The position numbers were made by a program, and so were the translations under genes. A DNA stretch of 64,000 nucleotides from Rostrohypoxylon terebratum (taxonomy: Eukaryota; Ascomycota; Sordariomycetes; Xylariales; Hypoxylaceae): positions 434,001 through 498,000 of the forward strand of contig MU385855.1 in NCBI GenBank assembly GCA_022497145.1, in the 5' to 3' direction. The notes beneath the pieces are model-generated. The model did not search any database and was not told the DNA's origin. It saw only the letters and a list, made by a program, of their open reading frames with translations. This document shows positions 11,401-21,925 of the stretch, piece by piece; within the stretch, counting starts at the first letter, position 1; the number at the start of each line of letters is the position of its first letter.

Positions 11401-13070
11401 CGTCAACATCACCAAATGGTGTTTCTGATTCGCAACCTATGGAGGTGGATGAAGATAGGCCAGCTGAAGTCGTTGTCTCACCGTCTCCTTTAACACGTTC
11501 CTTCACATCTCAACCTACCGTTGCAAAAATGGCGGATGTTCTGGCACAGGAAAATGTCGCGAGTACAGAACCTCAAATATTGGCTATTCAACTTCCGACA
11601 CCTCGGGATACCCAAGTGACGGGAAATGCTACAGTCTCAGACCCCTCAGCTGATGTTTCGGTGGAGATCGACATGTTTAGTAAGGTCAGCGACGTTGCTG
11701 AGCCCATCGAAATTACCACGCAAGAACATTCATTTTCAGCCGAGCGACCATACAACGCGATAGAACCTTCTGCAGTTGCAGAAGATGCTCCAGGACACGC
11801 TGAGGAAAGGCACACGGAATCTACTTCAGTTTTACGGCAGCAGACCCCCCTTGAGGCGAATGCCGAAAACATACCCTTTGATCACACACGCGTCTCTCTG
11901 GGATTAAGCTTCCAGTCCCAAGAGGACAGCGTTAATGAAATAGCACAAACGAGTTTCAGCGAGTCCATTCCCAAAATCACAATTGGACCGGAAGGAGGAA
12001 ACGAGGCGCATTCAGATGTCGAAGTTGATGCAAATGATGCTAGCGTATCGTTTATATCGCAGATGGATGAGGAATTACAAGCTAGTATCTTAGAGTATTC
12101 CCAAGACTTCGAGGAAGCGACACATATGAATACGCCAGACGAATATGAAATTGGTGATGGTTCTGAAAACTACGATGATGAAACCAGTATTGCGGAGCAC
12201 GAAGATGAGGAGACTCACATAGGGACCGAATCCCGGCATGCAAGCCCGCGAGGTCCATCCCCAGAACTCGGAGCTGATACTCAAGAGCGACAAGTTACTC
12301 AGCAAATCATCTCAACAGAAGAAGTTGATACTCCGGAACAAGTGGACCCGAGTGTGCAACTTGCACGAGCTACAAATGCCTCCAAGCGACAGTCGAAACA
12401 GCATGAGATAACCAAGAATAATTACGCAAATGGAAAAAGACTCCCCCCTGTCGACGATGCCACAGCCCCGGTAGAGGATCCTAGTGTGCAGCTGGCTAGA
12501 GCCTCTTTTAACAAGGCAGAAGAGAGCAACTCGATGACAGCAGCGAAGCTTAAATTAGTCCGCCATCTTCGGGATGAATTGCCAGATTGCACGTCCCTGA
12601 AGGTCATACGGCAACATATCCACAAGAAGCTGAGCATAATAGCCATGGCCATGATGCAACCTCCGGATCCACAGAGAGCTAAGGGCGGTCCGCGTGAATT
12701 CATGATGTCATTTACTATTACGGACTATTCAATCGGCCCCCATTCGGTCATAGAAGTGCAGCTCTATCGACCGCACAAGGAGACATTGCCTATCGTCAAG
12801 GCCGGCGATGCCGTGCTCCTTCGAAATTTCACGGTCGTATCGCTCCATAATAAAGGATATGGTCTACGCACAAATGACGAGTCTAGCTGGGCTGTTTTCG
12901 ATCAGGAAGGCGAACCGCCGCAAATTAAAGGTCCTCCTGTCGAATATAGCGCGAAGGAGACGGACTATGTGGCGCATTTGAGAGTTTGGTTTAACCTGCT
13001 AGATGAGAAGGCGAAGGAAAAGTTGGAGAGGGCGAACAAGAAGATCATCGATGCAGGCAGGTCTAAGTAA
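8461..13070 (+). CDS. Very long acidic protein with C-terminal telomere-end-binding OB fold (Pot1/Cdc13 Telo_bind type)
   Basis: Exons 8461-8856 and 8919-13070 (intron gtaatg...cgcag) give 1515 residues. Residues 20-140 form a compact beta-rich domain that may be a first OB fold. A disordered middle of over 1000 residues follows, with Asp/Glu runs at about 560-680 and 740-770. The C-terminus, about 1342-1500, has the Telo_bind pattern: MMSFTITDYS, VIEVQLYRPH, LPIVKAGDAVLLRNF, VVSLHNKGYGLR. In POT1, TEBP and Cdc13 this fold grips single-stranded telomeric DNA, so a nuclear telomere-capping role is the inference. Two SUMO-interaction-like motifs occur (VVIDESDSDED at 557, VIDLISSSEDE at 700). 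A nonamer DPSVQLARA is repeated at 1275 and 1319, just before the OB fold. It could instead be another OB-fold DNA-binding protein; the fold assignment is from pattern alone. Confidence 0.65.
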
Positions 13071-14039
13071 GGAGAAGATGATCGGGAACTTAATCATTTT
13101 GCTAAACTACCTACTATTACTCATTTCTATGTACATGCATTTGGTGGTTTGAGCTACATTCAAAGGTGTCGAGGGTTCAGGAAGGGAAAAGGGGCAGCAG
13201 GCTTAGTCTGTTGCTGTAGGTATTAGAGCTAGCATGCTAAGGCGTTGGCCCAGTGATAACCTCAGGCTTTCTAATGTGAGCAAATTTGACATTTATTAAT
13301 AACTGGTTGTTGAGTGGCTTTTAGTGATAATATGTGCAATTGATATCACTGGTCATGGATTTCGCGCCCCCGGGCTTTTACCTTAAAAAAACAAAAAAAA
13401 AAAAACATGAAGACATTTACATGATCCGAAACGTGAGATGATAATGGTAGTATTCTTTGAGGTTCTTGTTTATTCTTTGGGGTACATGGAACTTTAGCCA
13501 ATTACGTTTCATCTCTCCGGCAGTTTACAGCGATCAACATCCTAGAATCAGATGTTCACGACCAATTAGTTCCCAGCTACGTAAGATCGTGCAGGACGTG
13601 CTCAATCAACGGCCCCAATTACAATACAAACCACCAACTACTAAGGATAAGGTAAACTTTGTGATTCTTCAGATTTATCTCCCCGACAAAAAGATTCATG
13701 ATAATTTCAACAAAACAAAATGATATTTGATGAAAGCACTACAACAAATATCCAGCACTGGGAATTATAAAGGATTTTGACGGTGCAAAGGACTTGAAAC
13801 CGCGGTCGTTTGCACCCCGCCGACAAGCTTGCTGAGGCGGGCTAGTTTATGTCCAGGAAATCGTGCGCCAACGAGCACTAGCGCAAGCGGTTCATTTCGT
13901 CGCCTGCTTATCTATGTAAACTATGTTTTCTTTCTGGCAGAAGACCAAAATTTTATTTCTTGCACCTTCAAAACTCCAAACCTTGGGCGCCACCCAAGTC
14001 AAAAAATAAGGCAAGATTTAACATTGGTCCGAAGACGTC
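13071..14039. other. Intergenic
   Basis: Contains an A-rich tract near 13385-13406 (probable downstream region of the telomere-type gene). Short ORFs in this interval show no family features. Nothing else recognised. Confidence 0.5.
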
Positions 14040-15511
14040 ATGGCTCACGAAGAACCCTACGGTGAATACGGGCCTTACGATCACTATGGACCGTATGGAC
14101 CTGATGAACCTTATCCGCCCTATGAAGAAGAGGAGCAAATCCCGGAAGAGCCGAGGCCGCCATAGAGGCACGCGATTAGATCAACTCGATGGTAATTACC
14201 GATGGGGTATTTACCGTCTAGCTCGAGAAGAGCCCGAGCAATCATGGGTATGTACCTACACTTTTTCTTAATTAATAATAGGTATGTTCTGGATGCGAAC
14301 TAACGGGACGTATTTTATAGGCGCCGGCATACACTTAGCTCCACGACGAATACATGGCGTGGTTGGACGAGCGGCAGAACCCGTTGTCCCACAAGATCTG
14401 GTTCGGTAGATACTGGAAAGGCAAGCCTTTGGAACATTCGTATAAAACACCTGGGTCATGGAAGTTCATGATTAACAATTCGTCGTGGGGCCCCGAACTG
14501 AAGGGCATCGAGAGGAGATATAAGGCTTGGCTGGCGAAACATCCAAATGTAGCTCCTGCTCGGCCTAGTTTCCAAAGGCTACTTAGTGTGCAGAAACCTC
14601 TCGTCCCTAGCCCTCCGGTCCCTAGCCCTCCGGATTCTAGCACTTCACCTATCATCCAGAGTCCGGTCCGTGCGCGGAGACCTCGAGCTCGATATGTGAT
14701 CCAAAACCCCGTCGGAAAGCGACTGGGACCTGAGGATGATGGGGTCGCAACGGACAATGATGAAGACTATACCACCGATGATGGCTTCGTCGTGAGAGAT
14801 GACGAGGAAGATGAATGGGAGGAGGCCGCGGCAATAGGGTTACCTGTCGGTTGGAACCCGTATCTTGATGACGATGATAATAATTATATGTATGACGAAG
14901 AACCGGACAAGGAGGCAAGCACCCTCCAGGACGAAGACGAAGACGATGACGAGTACAAGGACGGGGACGAAGAACCAGGTGAAGAAAAGCGTGATCGGAG
15001 AGTCAAAACCCCACCCATCCGCGACGTTGATTCAGACTCGTCGACCTCATTGCCGTCTATAGGCGAGATCGTACGACGATCCGCGTCGAAGAAGACTCCG
15101 GTCAGCACGCGGTCCAAGCAACGCTTCCAGCCATACCCGAATACTACTCCTACGAAGTCGAGAACAACCCACCAGCGGTACATAGTCGGCTCAGACGATG
15201 ATGACGATGAAGACGACGACGACATGCCGACATTCACGCCCTCCATGAGCACCGGAAGGATCAAGAAGACTGTAGGCTTTGGCCAGCCACAAGGCACCCC
15301 TAGCCGACCGCCGAAGAACGGCAAGTCAACGATCATCGTCCTATCATCGGACTCGGAGATGGATGAAAATTCTCCCACGTCCCGTAAGAACCGAAGCCAC
15401 AGGTCTCTTGTCCAGACCGCAGCACCGATTGACTCAGACGACGAGCCGCTGGTCCCCAAGCTACTCAGAGAGAGATTGGCCGAAGCATCGGCGAAGAAGC
15501 GCCGGCGGTGA
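14040..15511 (+). CDS. Acidic, probably nuclear protein of unknown function; 5' part needs unusual splicing or is damaged
   Basis: The 3' part (from 14339, about 390 codons) is one clean frame. It opens LHDEYMAWLDERQNPLSHKIW and IWFGRYWKGKPLEHSYK, a compact Trp-rich domain, then a disordered tail with Asp/Glu blocks, a SUMO-interaction-like IIVLSSDSE (about 15332) and a basic end AKKRRR. Upstream, GNYRWGIYRLAREEPEQSW (14191-14247) joins it across an intron at 14248 in phase 0, but only if the acceptor at 14338 is used. The better-placed one at 14320 leaves an in-frame TAG. Further up, the best start (14040, MAHEEPYGEYGPYDHYGPY) is in a different frame. A 73-nt intron 14093-14165 would join them; otherwise there is a frameshift. 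No known family recognised. Confidence 0.5.
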
Positions 15512-16931
15512 AGCGGTTGTGCTTGGTGGCATATGCGAGATGCCCTGTGCCATTTCTTTTGTCATGCGCTGTTTCGGTGTTCTGAGGGCGGCGTTACACG
15601 GCGTCACTACCTACGGTGCTTTACGTAGTTCTAGATACCTCCCCTACGATCCTTGAGTGACAATGACTGGACGACTTTCATATGCATCCGTGAATCTGAA
15701 GCTATGTTGTGGTGATAATGAATTAGGAGGTAATTACCTACGCAGATGATGTGTTGAATGACACATATGAATCAGCTCCTCTTCTTCAGTACCTACCTAG
15801 GTAAGCAAAAGGATATTGCCTCCCTTGGAGAGTACAGCCGAGAGTGGGGAGGGGTAAGCCACCGAGACGAAACTGCGACTGCGTACAGGAAAAACATGCA
15901 AGAGATCGGGGTGAAACATGAGCTCCTTCTGCATACGACCGGTAACAGAAGATGGTCAACGTCATCAAGGCGTATAGGTATTCTTCGTGGACCTCGGATG
16001 GTGTTTGTAGTATGCGGTTGGTGTTGTTTGGGGTTACCTAACGTAGCTATTCGGCGTATTAAGGGATGATTACGCAGTAGAGTGCCCGAAGTCCGGAAAG
16101 GGATTAACATACCAGTATAGGTAAGCACATGGAGTCCTAGATGATCCAGGCTGTACATAGTACGTACTTAATATCTCCAGTGCAATAAGCGCTAGGTAGT
16201 TCAGCCTGCCTGCTCAACGTGCTCGGGTACTCCCGCCTACCAACGGATTCCCCCTCGCTGATCATTCTTTCGCCTCAATCGCATCGCAAAGTGCCTGTAA
16301 CATTGCCGATGGCGGACTCATAGCAATCACTAACTCCAGTTCATTGATCACTGAATTGATTGTAGGTAGACAGTAAATATGCAACTTCTCAGTAAACTTA
16401 CGAAGAACTAAAGGGGGAATTTCGTCCTAACACCTTACCAGGCTACCAGGACTTGATCACTAAATCACGAGAGCTTGACCGACATTGAGGCCACGACTTG
16501 ACGTCACTTCCAATATGAACTCCATTATCAGAGTAGTAGCTCTCGAACTAGGGTATGTGGTGATAGAGTCAGGAACTGGTCTAAAACGGACATGAGATAT
16601 CACCTGCAGCTGCAGCCGGAAGCTTAGAAGGAATGGAGAAATCGAGAAATCGAGATGAAAGCAAATTATTGTTATCCATGTATGGCGGACCTTTCACTCC
16701 GTTCTTGGGGAGGCGGGAACTTGGCCAACTTGGTGGCTTACACACGCATTGAGGCTTGCCCCTGACCATCTGATCCAAGCATGAAGCAAGATTGGTGGAG
16801 CATTCGGTGAGTAAGTTCAATCGAGATCATAATGATGAAATCGTAGATTTCGGTCTAGACCAAAATCCTGGTCTCTCCACAAAATAGCGCTCAAAAAGTC
16901 ATGGTGTCATTGTGGATAACGGTTCGACTTT

Positions 16932-16951
16932 CCCCTCTGCCCCTGGCCCCT
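16932..16951 (+). promoter_or_regulatory. Cluster of three CCCCT (STRE-like) boxes
   Basis: CCCCT occurs at 16932, 16940 and 16947. CCCCT/AGGGG is the stress response element bound by Msn2/4-type C2H2 factors in fungi. It lies about 1.05 kb upstream of ccg-1, a gene known in Neurospora to respond to stress and glucose. Function here is inferred. Confidence 0.3.
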
Positions 16952-17832
16952 TGCAGCTATAAGTTTTTCTGGAGAAGAAGCGCTTTGAGGAATGGAATAT
17001 GATTGGTCAAGTGTTCCCGAAAAGGTAATTGTTACATCATGCATGTCAACTATCCGCTTCCACTGAATATCGCCTTCACTGATGGGATCTATGGTACGTT
17101 ACGATATTAAATCGACAAAATTACTGATTTGGGTCTTGGGTATTCCCGAAGTCTATCATGTTAAAAATGCCTACCTCGAAATTGTCCAGTAAAAGTTGTA
17201 CGAATTGTAGATGGCAATTCACATGTTCAGTCAAATTCCCATAAACCTCGGTGCGATGTTTGCTAGGAGTACACTCTGCCAAGATGGTACTGTAATTGTT
17301 GTTTAGCGGACCCTTTCTCCACCGTGTAAAGAAGCTGTACTCAACTATAAGTATCACATGAGAAGATACTTATCTCTATTCACTTATAGAATAAATATTC
17401 AGCACAGATAATATGGATATCATGTAACTTCAACCGTGCTTTCTATAGCTTGATACATTTCAAAAATAGGTAGGTATTCATCAGTGGAGTAAAGCTCCGC
17501 TGAACAACAATTACCATCCCTGCAGAGGTGTAATTTTTGAGTGGTGACGTCAGAGAAATCCAGGGGAATAACCTACTGGATCCATGGATAGTAGTAGTCT
17601 GATACTAACTTAGAGTCATCCGGTGCTTGACACGCGAGTAGGAACCCGAACCAAAGCGGATATTTTACACAAAGGTTAATTAGATGATGACGTACTGTAC
17701 CTGCTCACAAGACGTCCCTCGTTCTGTCCTTACCTTACCTGCTTACGTACGTACCACTTGAGGAGAGAGCGTTTGAGTAACCCATATTAACCAAGTGCCG
17801 GATGATGACAAACAATTCTCTCAAACTCTCCA

Positions 17833-17838
17833 TATAAG
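17833..17838 (+). promoter_or_regulatory. TATA box of ccg-1
   Basis: TATAAG, followed by a pyrimidine-rich leader (runs of CT/TC and CAACCAA) up to the start codon at 17979, about 140 nt downstream. This is the usual layout of strongly expressed fungal promoters. Confidence 0.5.
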
Positions 17839-17978
17839 ATCCTCTCCATCCTCTTCAATTTCCATTCTCTTCCCCATCATTATCATCAACCAAAACAACC
17901 CATTCTTCAGACACCAAGACAAAACCAAACAATCACATTCATCAACCAACCTCTTTAAAAACCAAACAATCAGTCACC

Positions 17979-18254
17979 ATGGACAAGGTTCAGAACGCCG
18001 CTAACTACGTCACTGACACTGTCAAGGGTGCCACCAGCACCGCTTCCAAGGAGGCCAACAAGGAGGTTGCCAAGGACAACAACGCCAACCTCGGTACCCG
18101 GTATGCCCACCTTGAGTCTCGCACTTAGTCTTAAAAATCAACATGCTAACACTGTTCTAGTGCATCTGCCGCCAAGGACGCTCTGGGCGACAAGGTTGAC
18201 GAGAAGAAGCACAACACTTCTGCCGACGTCAACAAGGAGGCTGCCAAGCACTAA
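17979..18254 (+). CDS. ccg-1: Clock-controlled / glucose-repressible protein CCG-1 (GRG-1)
   Basis: Exons 17979-18100 and 18161-18254 (intron gtatgc...ttctag with a CTAAC branch site) encode 71 residues, the same length as Neurospora CCG-1/GRG-1. The start context CAGTCACCATGG is near ideal. The protein is small, hydrophilic and Lys/Ala/Asn-rich: MDKVQNAANYVTDTVKG, then SKEANKEVAKDNNANLGTR, and after the intron KKHNTSADVNKEAAKH. The family is repressed by glucose and induced by light, clock, starvation and stress, and the transcript is often among the most abundant in the cell. Its molecular role is unresolved. The codons are strongly biased to C/G third bases (AAG, GCC, AAC), as expected for very high expression. 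Confidence 0.93.
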
Positions 18255-18957
18255 ACTCCTCAATGTCTTCGACTCCAACTACACAATTGTACGATTGAGA
18301 TGATCGCGGTGGGATAAGGTTTTACAGGCGTCTCGGAACAGACAGGAACTTTCTTTTGTCGAGATGGCACGGAATGGGATGATGGGGTTCGATTCCCTAA
18401 AGATTCAATGCTCTTGGTCAAGCTCTACAATACCCCTACGGTAGTCTATTACAAATTACAACATGTATTAGCCCAACATTTTTGCCTGAATTATTGGCGA
18501 CGTACTGTGATGTTCTTCTACAAAGGGTATGGGTGGTGGCCACCAGACCACTGAATTGTACTGCTATGGTTGTTGTAAGCTTCACTATAGAATCAAATGT
18601 TGCAAAGGAGTATGGGCTTACATACCTAGCAGTGAGTCGAGTCTCCACGCCTCAATAGTACTTACATGCTATTTTTTTTTTTTTGGTAGTACGACACAGA
18701 CATCGCCAAGCTCACACGGTAGCCTCTATTTCCCGATTAGGCAACTCTTCTGGTCCCATAAAAAACGCGCACGGGCTACATAGTGTCTAGCTGTTTCGAT
18801 CTTCCCCACTCGAAAATGTTCCAGAGTGTCTCATCTCAGCCCTGGAGCTTTCCCAATTCCAAGTCTTTGGATAATTGTCGCATCTCGCAAAAGCGCGCCC
18901 ATTCTTCTCAATACTCATTGCTAATCTATTAAGAATAAAAGCATCTCATAATTTGTG
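18255..18957. other. Intergenic between ccg-1 and the EBP gene
   Basis: Holds the ccg-1 3' UTR, a T12 run near 18672-18683, and the EBP promoter. No gene seen. Confidence 0.5.
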
Positions 18958-19767
18958 ATGGCTTCCTACAAGGACACCCTCCCTCCGGATCTCTTCGACC
19001 AGACCACCCTCGTCTCACTCGCATCAACTCTCGCGATTCTGGCAACCGCCTACGCCCTATCTCTCTCAACCCTCGACCGAGCTACGCCGGCAAGCTACCG
19101 TTTCTTATTTATCTGGCACGCGTTTGACGCCTTGATTCACTTCATCCTCGAAGGAAGTTTCTTGTACCACTGCTTCTTCTCATGGATCCCGTTGTCCAGC
19201 GTCTCGAACCCGCACGCCCTCGCGCCTACCGCGCATAACTTCCTCGGCTTCACCAACCGCGCCTACGGCCCACAGGCCGGCGGCGACAACCCCTTCGCTC
19301 AGCTATGGATGGTATATGCGAAGGCCGATAGACGATGGGCCGGAGCGGATCTGGTAAGACACCTCTACGATATCTATATCTACGTACACATAAATAATAC
19401 ACGTCGCTAACAAGCCTTCTCTTCTCAGTCCGTCATCAGCCTCGAACTCCTGACCGTCTTCGTGGCCGGCCCACTCGCCTGCTACATCTGCTACTGCATC
19501 GCGAAGAAAGACCCGCGCACCAACATCTGGATGATCGTAATCGCGACCATGGAGCTGTACGGTGGTTTCATCACCTTCTGCCCCGAGTGGCTGACGGCGA
19601 ACTACAACCTCGACACCAGCAACTTCATGTACCTGTGGGTATACCTGGTCTTCTTTAACATGCTGTGGGTGTTCATCCCGCTCTACGCTATTTGGGTCGC
19701 TGTCAAGGATATTGACAGCGCTTTTGCTGCGAGGGACAAGGCTATGGCGGGTCGTAAGACAAAATGA
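18958..19767 (+). CDS. Emopamil-binding-protein family (EXPERA) membrane protein, probable sterol delta8-delta7 isomerase
   Basis: Exons 18958-19353 and 19429-19767 (intron gtaaga...ctcag) encode 244 residues. The protein has four to five transmembrane helices. Human EBP active-site residues have counterparts: H61 and E65 in IHFILEG, E138 and T141 in SLELLT. The EBP signature is LWMVYAKADRRWAGAD, and the C-terminal WVYLVFFNMLWVFIPLYAIW matches the last EXPERA helices. EBP moves the delta8 double bond of sterols to delta7 in the ER. Filamentous ascomycetes usually also carry an ERG2-type isomerase, so this may be a second isomerase or a TM6SF/EBPL-like relative. The basic C-terminus (KAMAGRKTK) may act as ER retrieval. 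The ATG at 18958 is the first in frame. Confidence 0.8.
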
Positions 19768-20207
19768 TTTCGTTTTTGGATATTTCGGGGTATATTATCT
19801 GGTATTTCACATTAACGTATGTGTACGATGCCTCTCTGTACCATTTTATCCACTTACTACTCCCAGTAGGATGATATGGCGAGTTCATATCATAATTCAG
19901 CCTGACATTTTAGTATAATACGTGAATTACGCATCGTGTCAACCTTCACTGCAACCCAATGATTACGAGTCGGATACACAGTTGATGGGTCTCCACGCAG
20001 CCTGCATATTCTTGACGCCGTGGAGAAACCAGGCATACATTTAGTTTTCGTGATGTCTGCCCTGTCATACCTAATTATGGGCTATGCTTGGGGCATAGCT
20101 AAATGTCTACGCCGTTGAGGTTCTTTATAACAGCAAAACACCCTCAACTCAAGGGTTTTCGTATCTCAATTTCGGCTACCAAACGAAATTTTCGCAGTTG
20201 CACACTC
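19768..20207. other. Intergenic
   Basis: Short AT-rich spacer between the EBP gene and the SAT4-like gene. The frame of the latter is open upstream to an ATG at 20103, but the extension is not hydrophobic and I do not include it. Nothing else seen. Confidence 0.4.
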
Positions 20208-21413
20208 ATGCCACTATTCGCATCCAACGTGGCTCTTGCCACCATCGTGTGCATCAGTGTTTTTAGTTTTATTGCTATTATATTCATAGCCATCCATGTA
20301 TTCGTTCGTGTTCATTTGCGTAAGGACTTGGGATTTTCATTAGAAGATGCTTCAACTTCACTCGCGATTCTACTAACTATGGGACTAGTCGGCCAAGTTA
20401 TCTGGGCAGTTGTTAACGAGGGTCAAGGAGAGCATTTTACTGACATAACACGAAGCCAATTCAAATTGCTAGCAAAGGTAGGTACCTATCCATGCTCCAT
20501 TATAAGCCATGCATGGTATATTTTAGGGTGGGTGCATGCTAACCAAGTGGCATTATATCGGCAGTCCCTTCTCGTGAATGAGGCTTTGTGGGCATTGGTG
20601 AATGGATTTGTTCGATTCTCCGCCTCCCTCTTCATCTACAGACTATTCCATCCAAGTAGGCGATTGCGATTGCATTCGGCGATTCTCATATGCATTTCAG
20701 TTACACACACAATTGCAGCTCTAATGACTGCATTACTCATCTGTCGTCCTATACAAGCATCGTGGAATTCTCAGATCCAAGGCACATGCGGCAACCAGGT
20801 TGCGGCATATGTTGGCTTGGAAGCTGGTGGCCTTTTCATCGACATATATATCCTCGCTCTACCGATTACAATTATACCATATTTACATTTGTCTTTGACG
20901 CAGAAAGTGCTCGTACTGTCTGTTCTATCAGTGGGAGCGGTGTAAGTCGCTAGCTTTTAATAATTGTTACGATGAGAAAATATTTGCCCAAGTAGTTTCC
21001 CTAATGGATTAAAACACAGAGTAATGATTATCACAGCATTTCGCATGGTGGCCCTACACAGGGTCAATAGCTCCGATTTCAGCTATGATCAAGGTTACTT
21101 GGGTTTACTATCCGTAGTAGGCGCACTACTTAGTATTATTAGCTGCTGTGCATTCTCTCTTATCAGGTTCGGATGTTATTTACGGTCAATATTCCGCACC
21201 CGACGTGAAGAATACCCGTTACTCGCCGGCCCAAACTTCCTTGTTAATTTCGCTTGCCTCTTCTTCAAGTCAAAAATTTGGGAAAGAATCTATTGGATGT
21301 ATCTGCGTGGAGCACCCTCTTCACGCAAATCTCGAAATACCCGTTCGAACACTCCCGTACTGGATGGCGGTACCCCACATATTGGCAATGATCCACAACC
21401 AAGTACGTATTAA
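20208..21413 (+). CDS. SAT4/fungal-rhodopsin-like seven-helix membrane protein (PTH11-related)
   Basis: Exons 20208-20477, 20565-20941 and 21020-21413 give 346 residues. The first intron is 87 nt and in frame, so its removal is inferred from gtaggt...cggcag and a GCTAACC branch. Seven hydrophobic helices occur: N-terminal VALATIVCISVFSFIAIIF, then STSLAILLTMGLVGQVIW and so on. Family marks are RLFHPSRRLRLH after helix 4, the CRPIQASW...GTCGNQ extracellular loop, FIDIYILALPI, and GAVVMIITAFRM in helix 6. Members are putative GPCR-like surface receptors of unknown ligand; PTH11 is the known relative, involved in surface sensing. The cytoplasmic tail is uncertain. A donor at 21403 and acceptor at 21484 could extend it, and another frame is also open there. 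It lies 512 bp upstream of a secreted carboxypeptidase on the same strand. Confidence 0.75.
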
Positions 21414-21925
21414 GAGACAAGACTTACCTTCTCATAATCCGGTAGACCCAACTCATAACATGGATATGCTAATTGTGTTCTTAGAACTGCCGACAATCTC
21501 CTCGATCACCGGTCACGGATAACTACAGTCAGTGGGATACGAGAAAAGGCATTGATTCAAGCCACGAGGAAAATGTGTGGTTATATATTATCGTCCCCGG
21601 AGCTCGGACAAAATATGAGTCTTAATACCAGCGCCACCTTTTTTTATCCATCAATTATGGATCATTTGTACCAAGATTTCATTCCGGGTAGGCACCTAAA
21701 GGAAACGGAACAAGACAGTGGCTGCGACACGGGCAGGCCGGTCAAGATGACAGAGGAGGCGAGAGCTGCATTCCTCCGAGAGAGGCTTCATCGCAACGAG
21801 ACCTCTTTTAGCCCCAAGCTTTGCTCAAAATGGGGATATATCAGAGATTGTATACTGCGTGCCTAGCCCGTTTTCTCACTTTCTCTCTCTTCTAAGGTCT
21901 ACTTTATTCAAACCGCTGCATCAAT
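21414..21925. other. Interval between the SAT4-like and carboxypeptidase genes
   Basis: May contain a last exon of the SAT4-like gene: one frame reads through after a possible acceptor at 21484. A short ORF at 21552-21866 has no recognisable family. Also holds the carboxypeptidase promoter. Confidence 0.35.

Larger units (their letters stand above)
15512..17978. other. Gene-poor 2.5-kb region upstream of ccg-1
   Basis: No ORF here is convincing. The right-hand part is presumably the long control region of ccg-1. It holds three CCCCT boxes within 20 bp at 16932-16951 and, just before the gene, a TATA box and a CT-rich leader. Confidence 0.5.

Noticed and set aside
13457..13723. Short plus-strand ORF in the gap after the telomere-type gene
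   Set aside because: Lys/Asn-rich by AT content, no start context, no family.
14884..15459. 191-residue minus-strand Ser-rich ORF
   Set aside because: Antisense of Asp/Glu codon runs (GAC/GAT/GAA read as Ser/Phe/Val); no independent support.
18386..18396. Perfect tRNA B-box-like string (GGTTCGATTCC) downstream of ccg-1
   Set aside because: I could not fold an acceptor stem, anticodon arm or A box at the right distance upstream; treated as chance in the 3' UTR.
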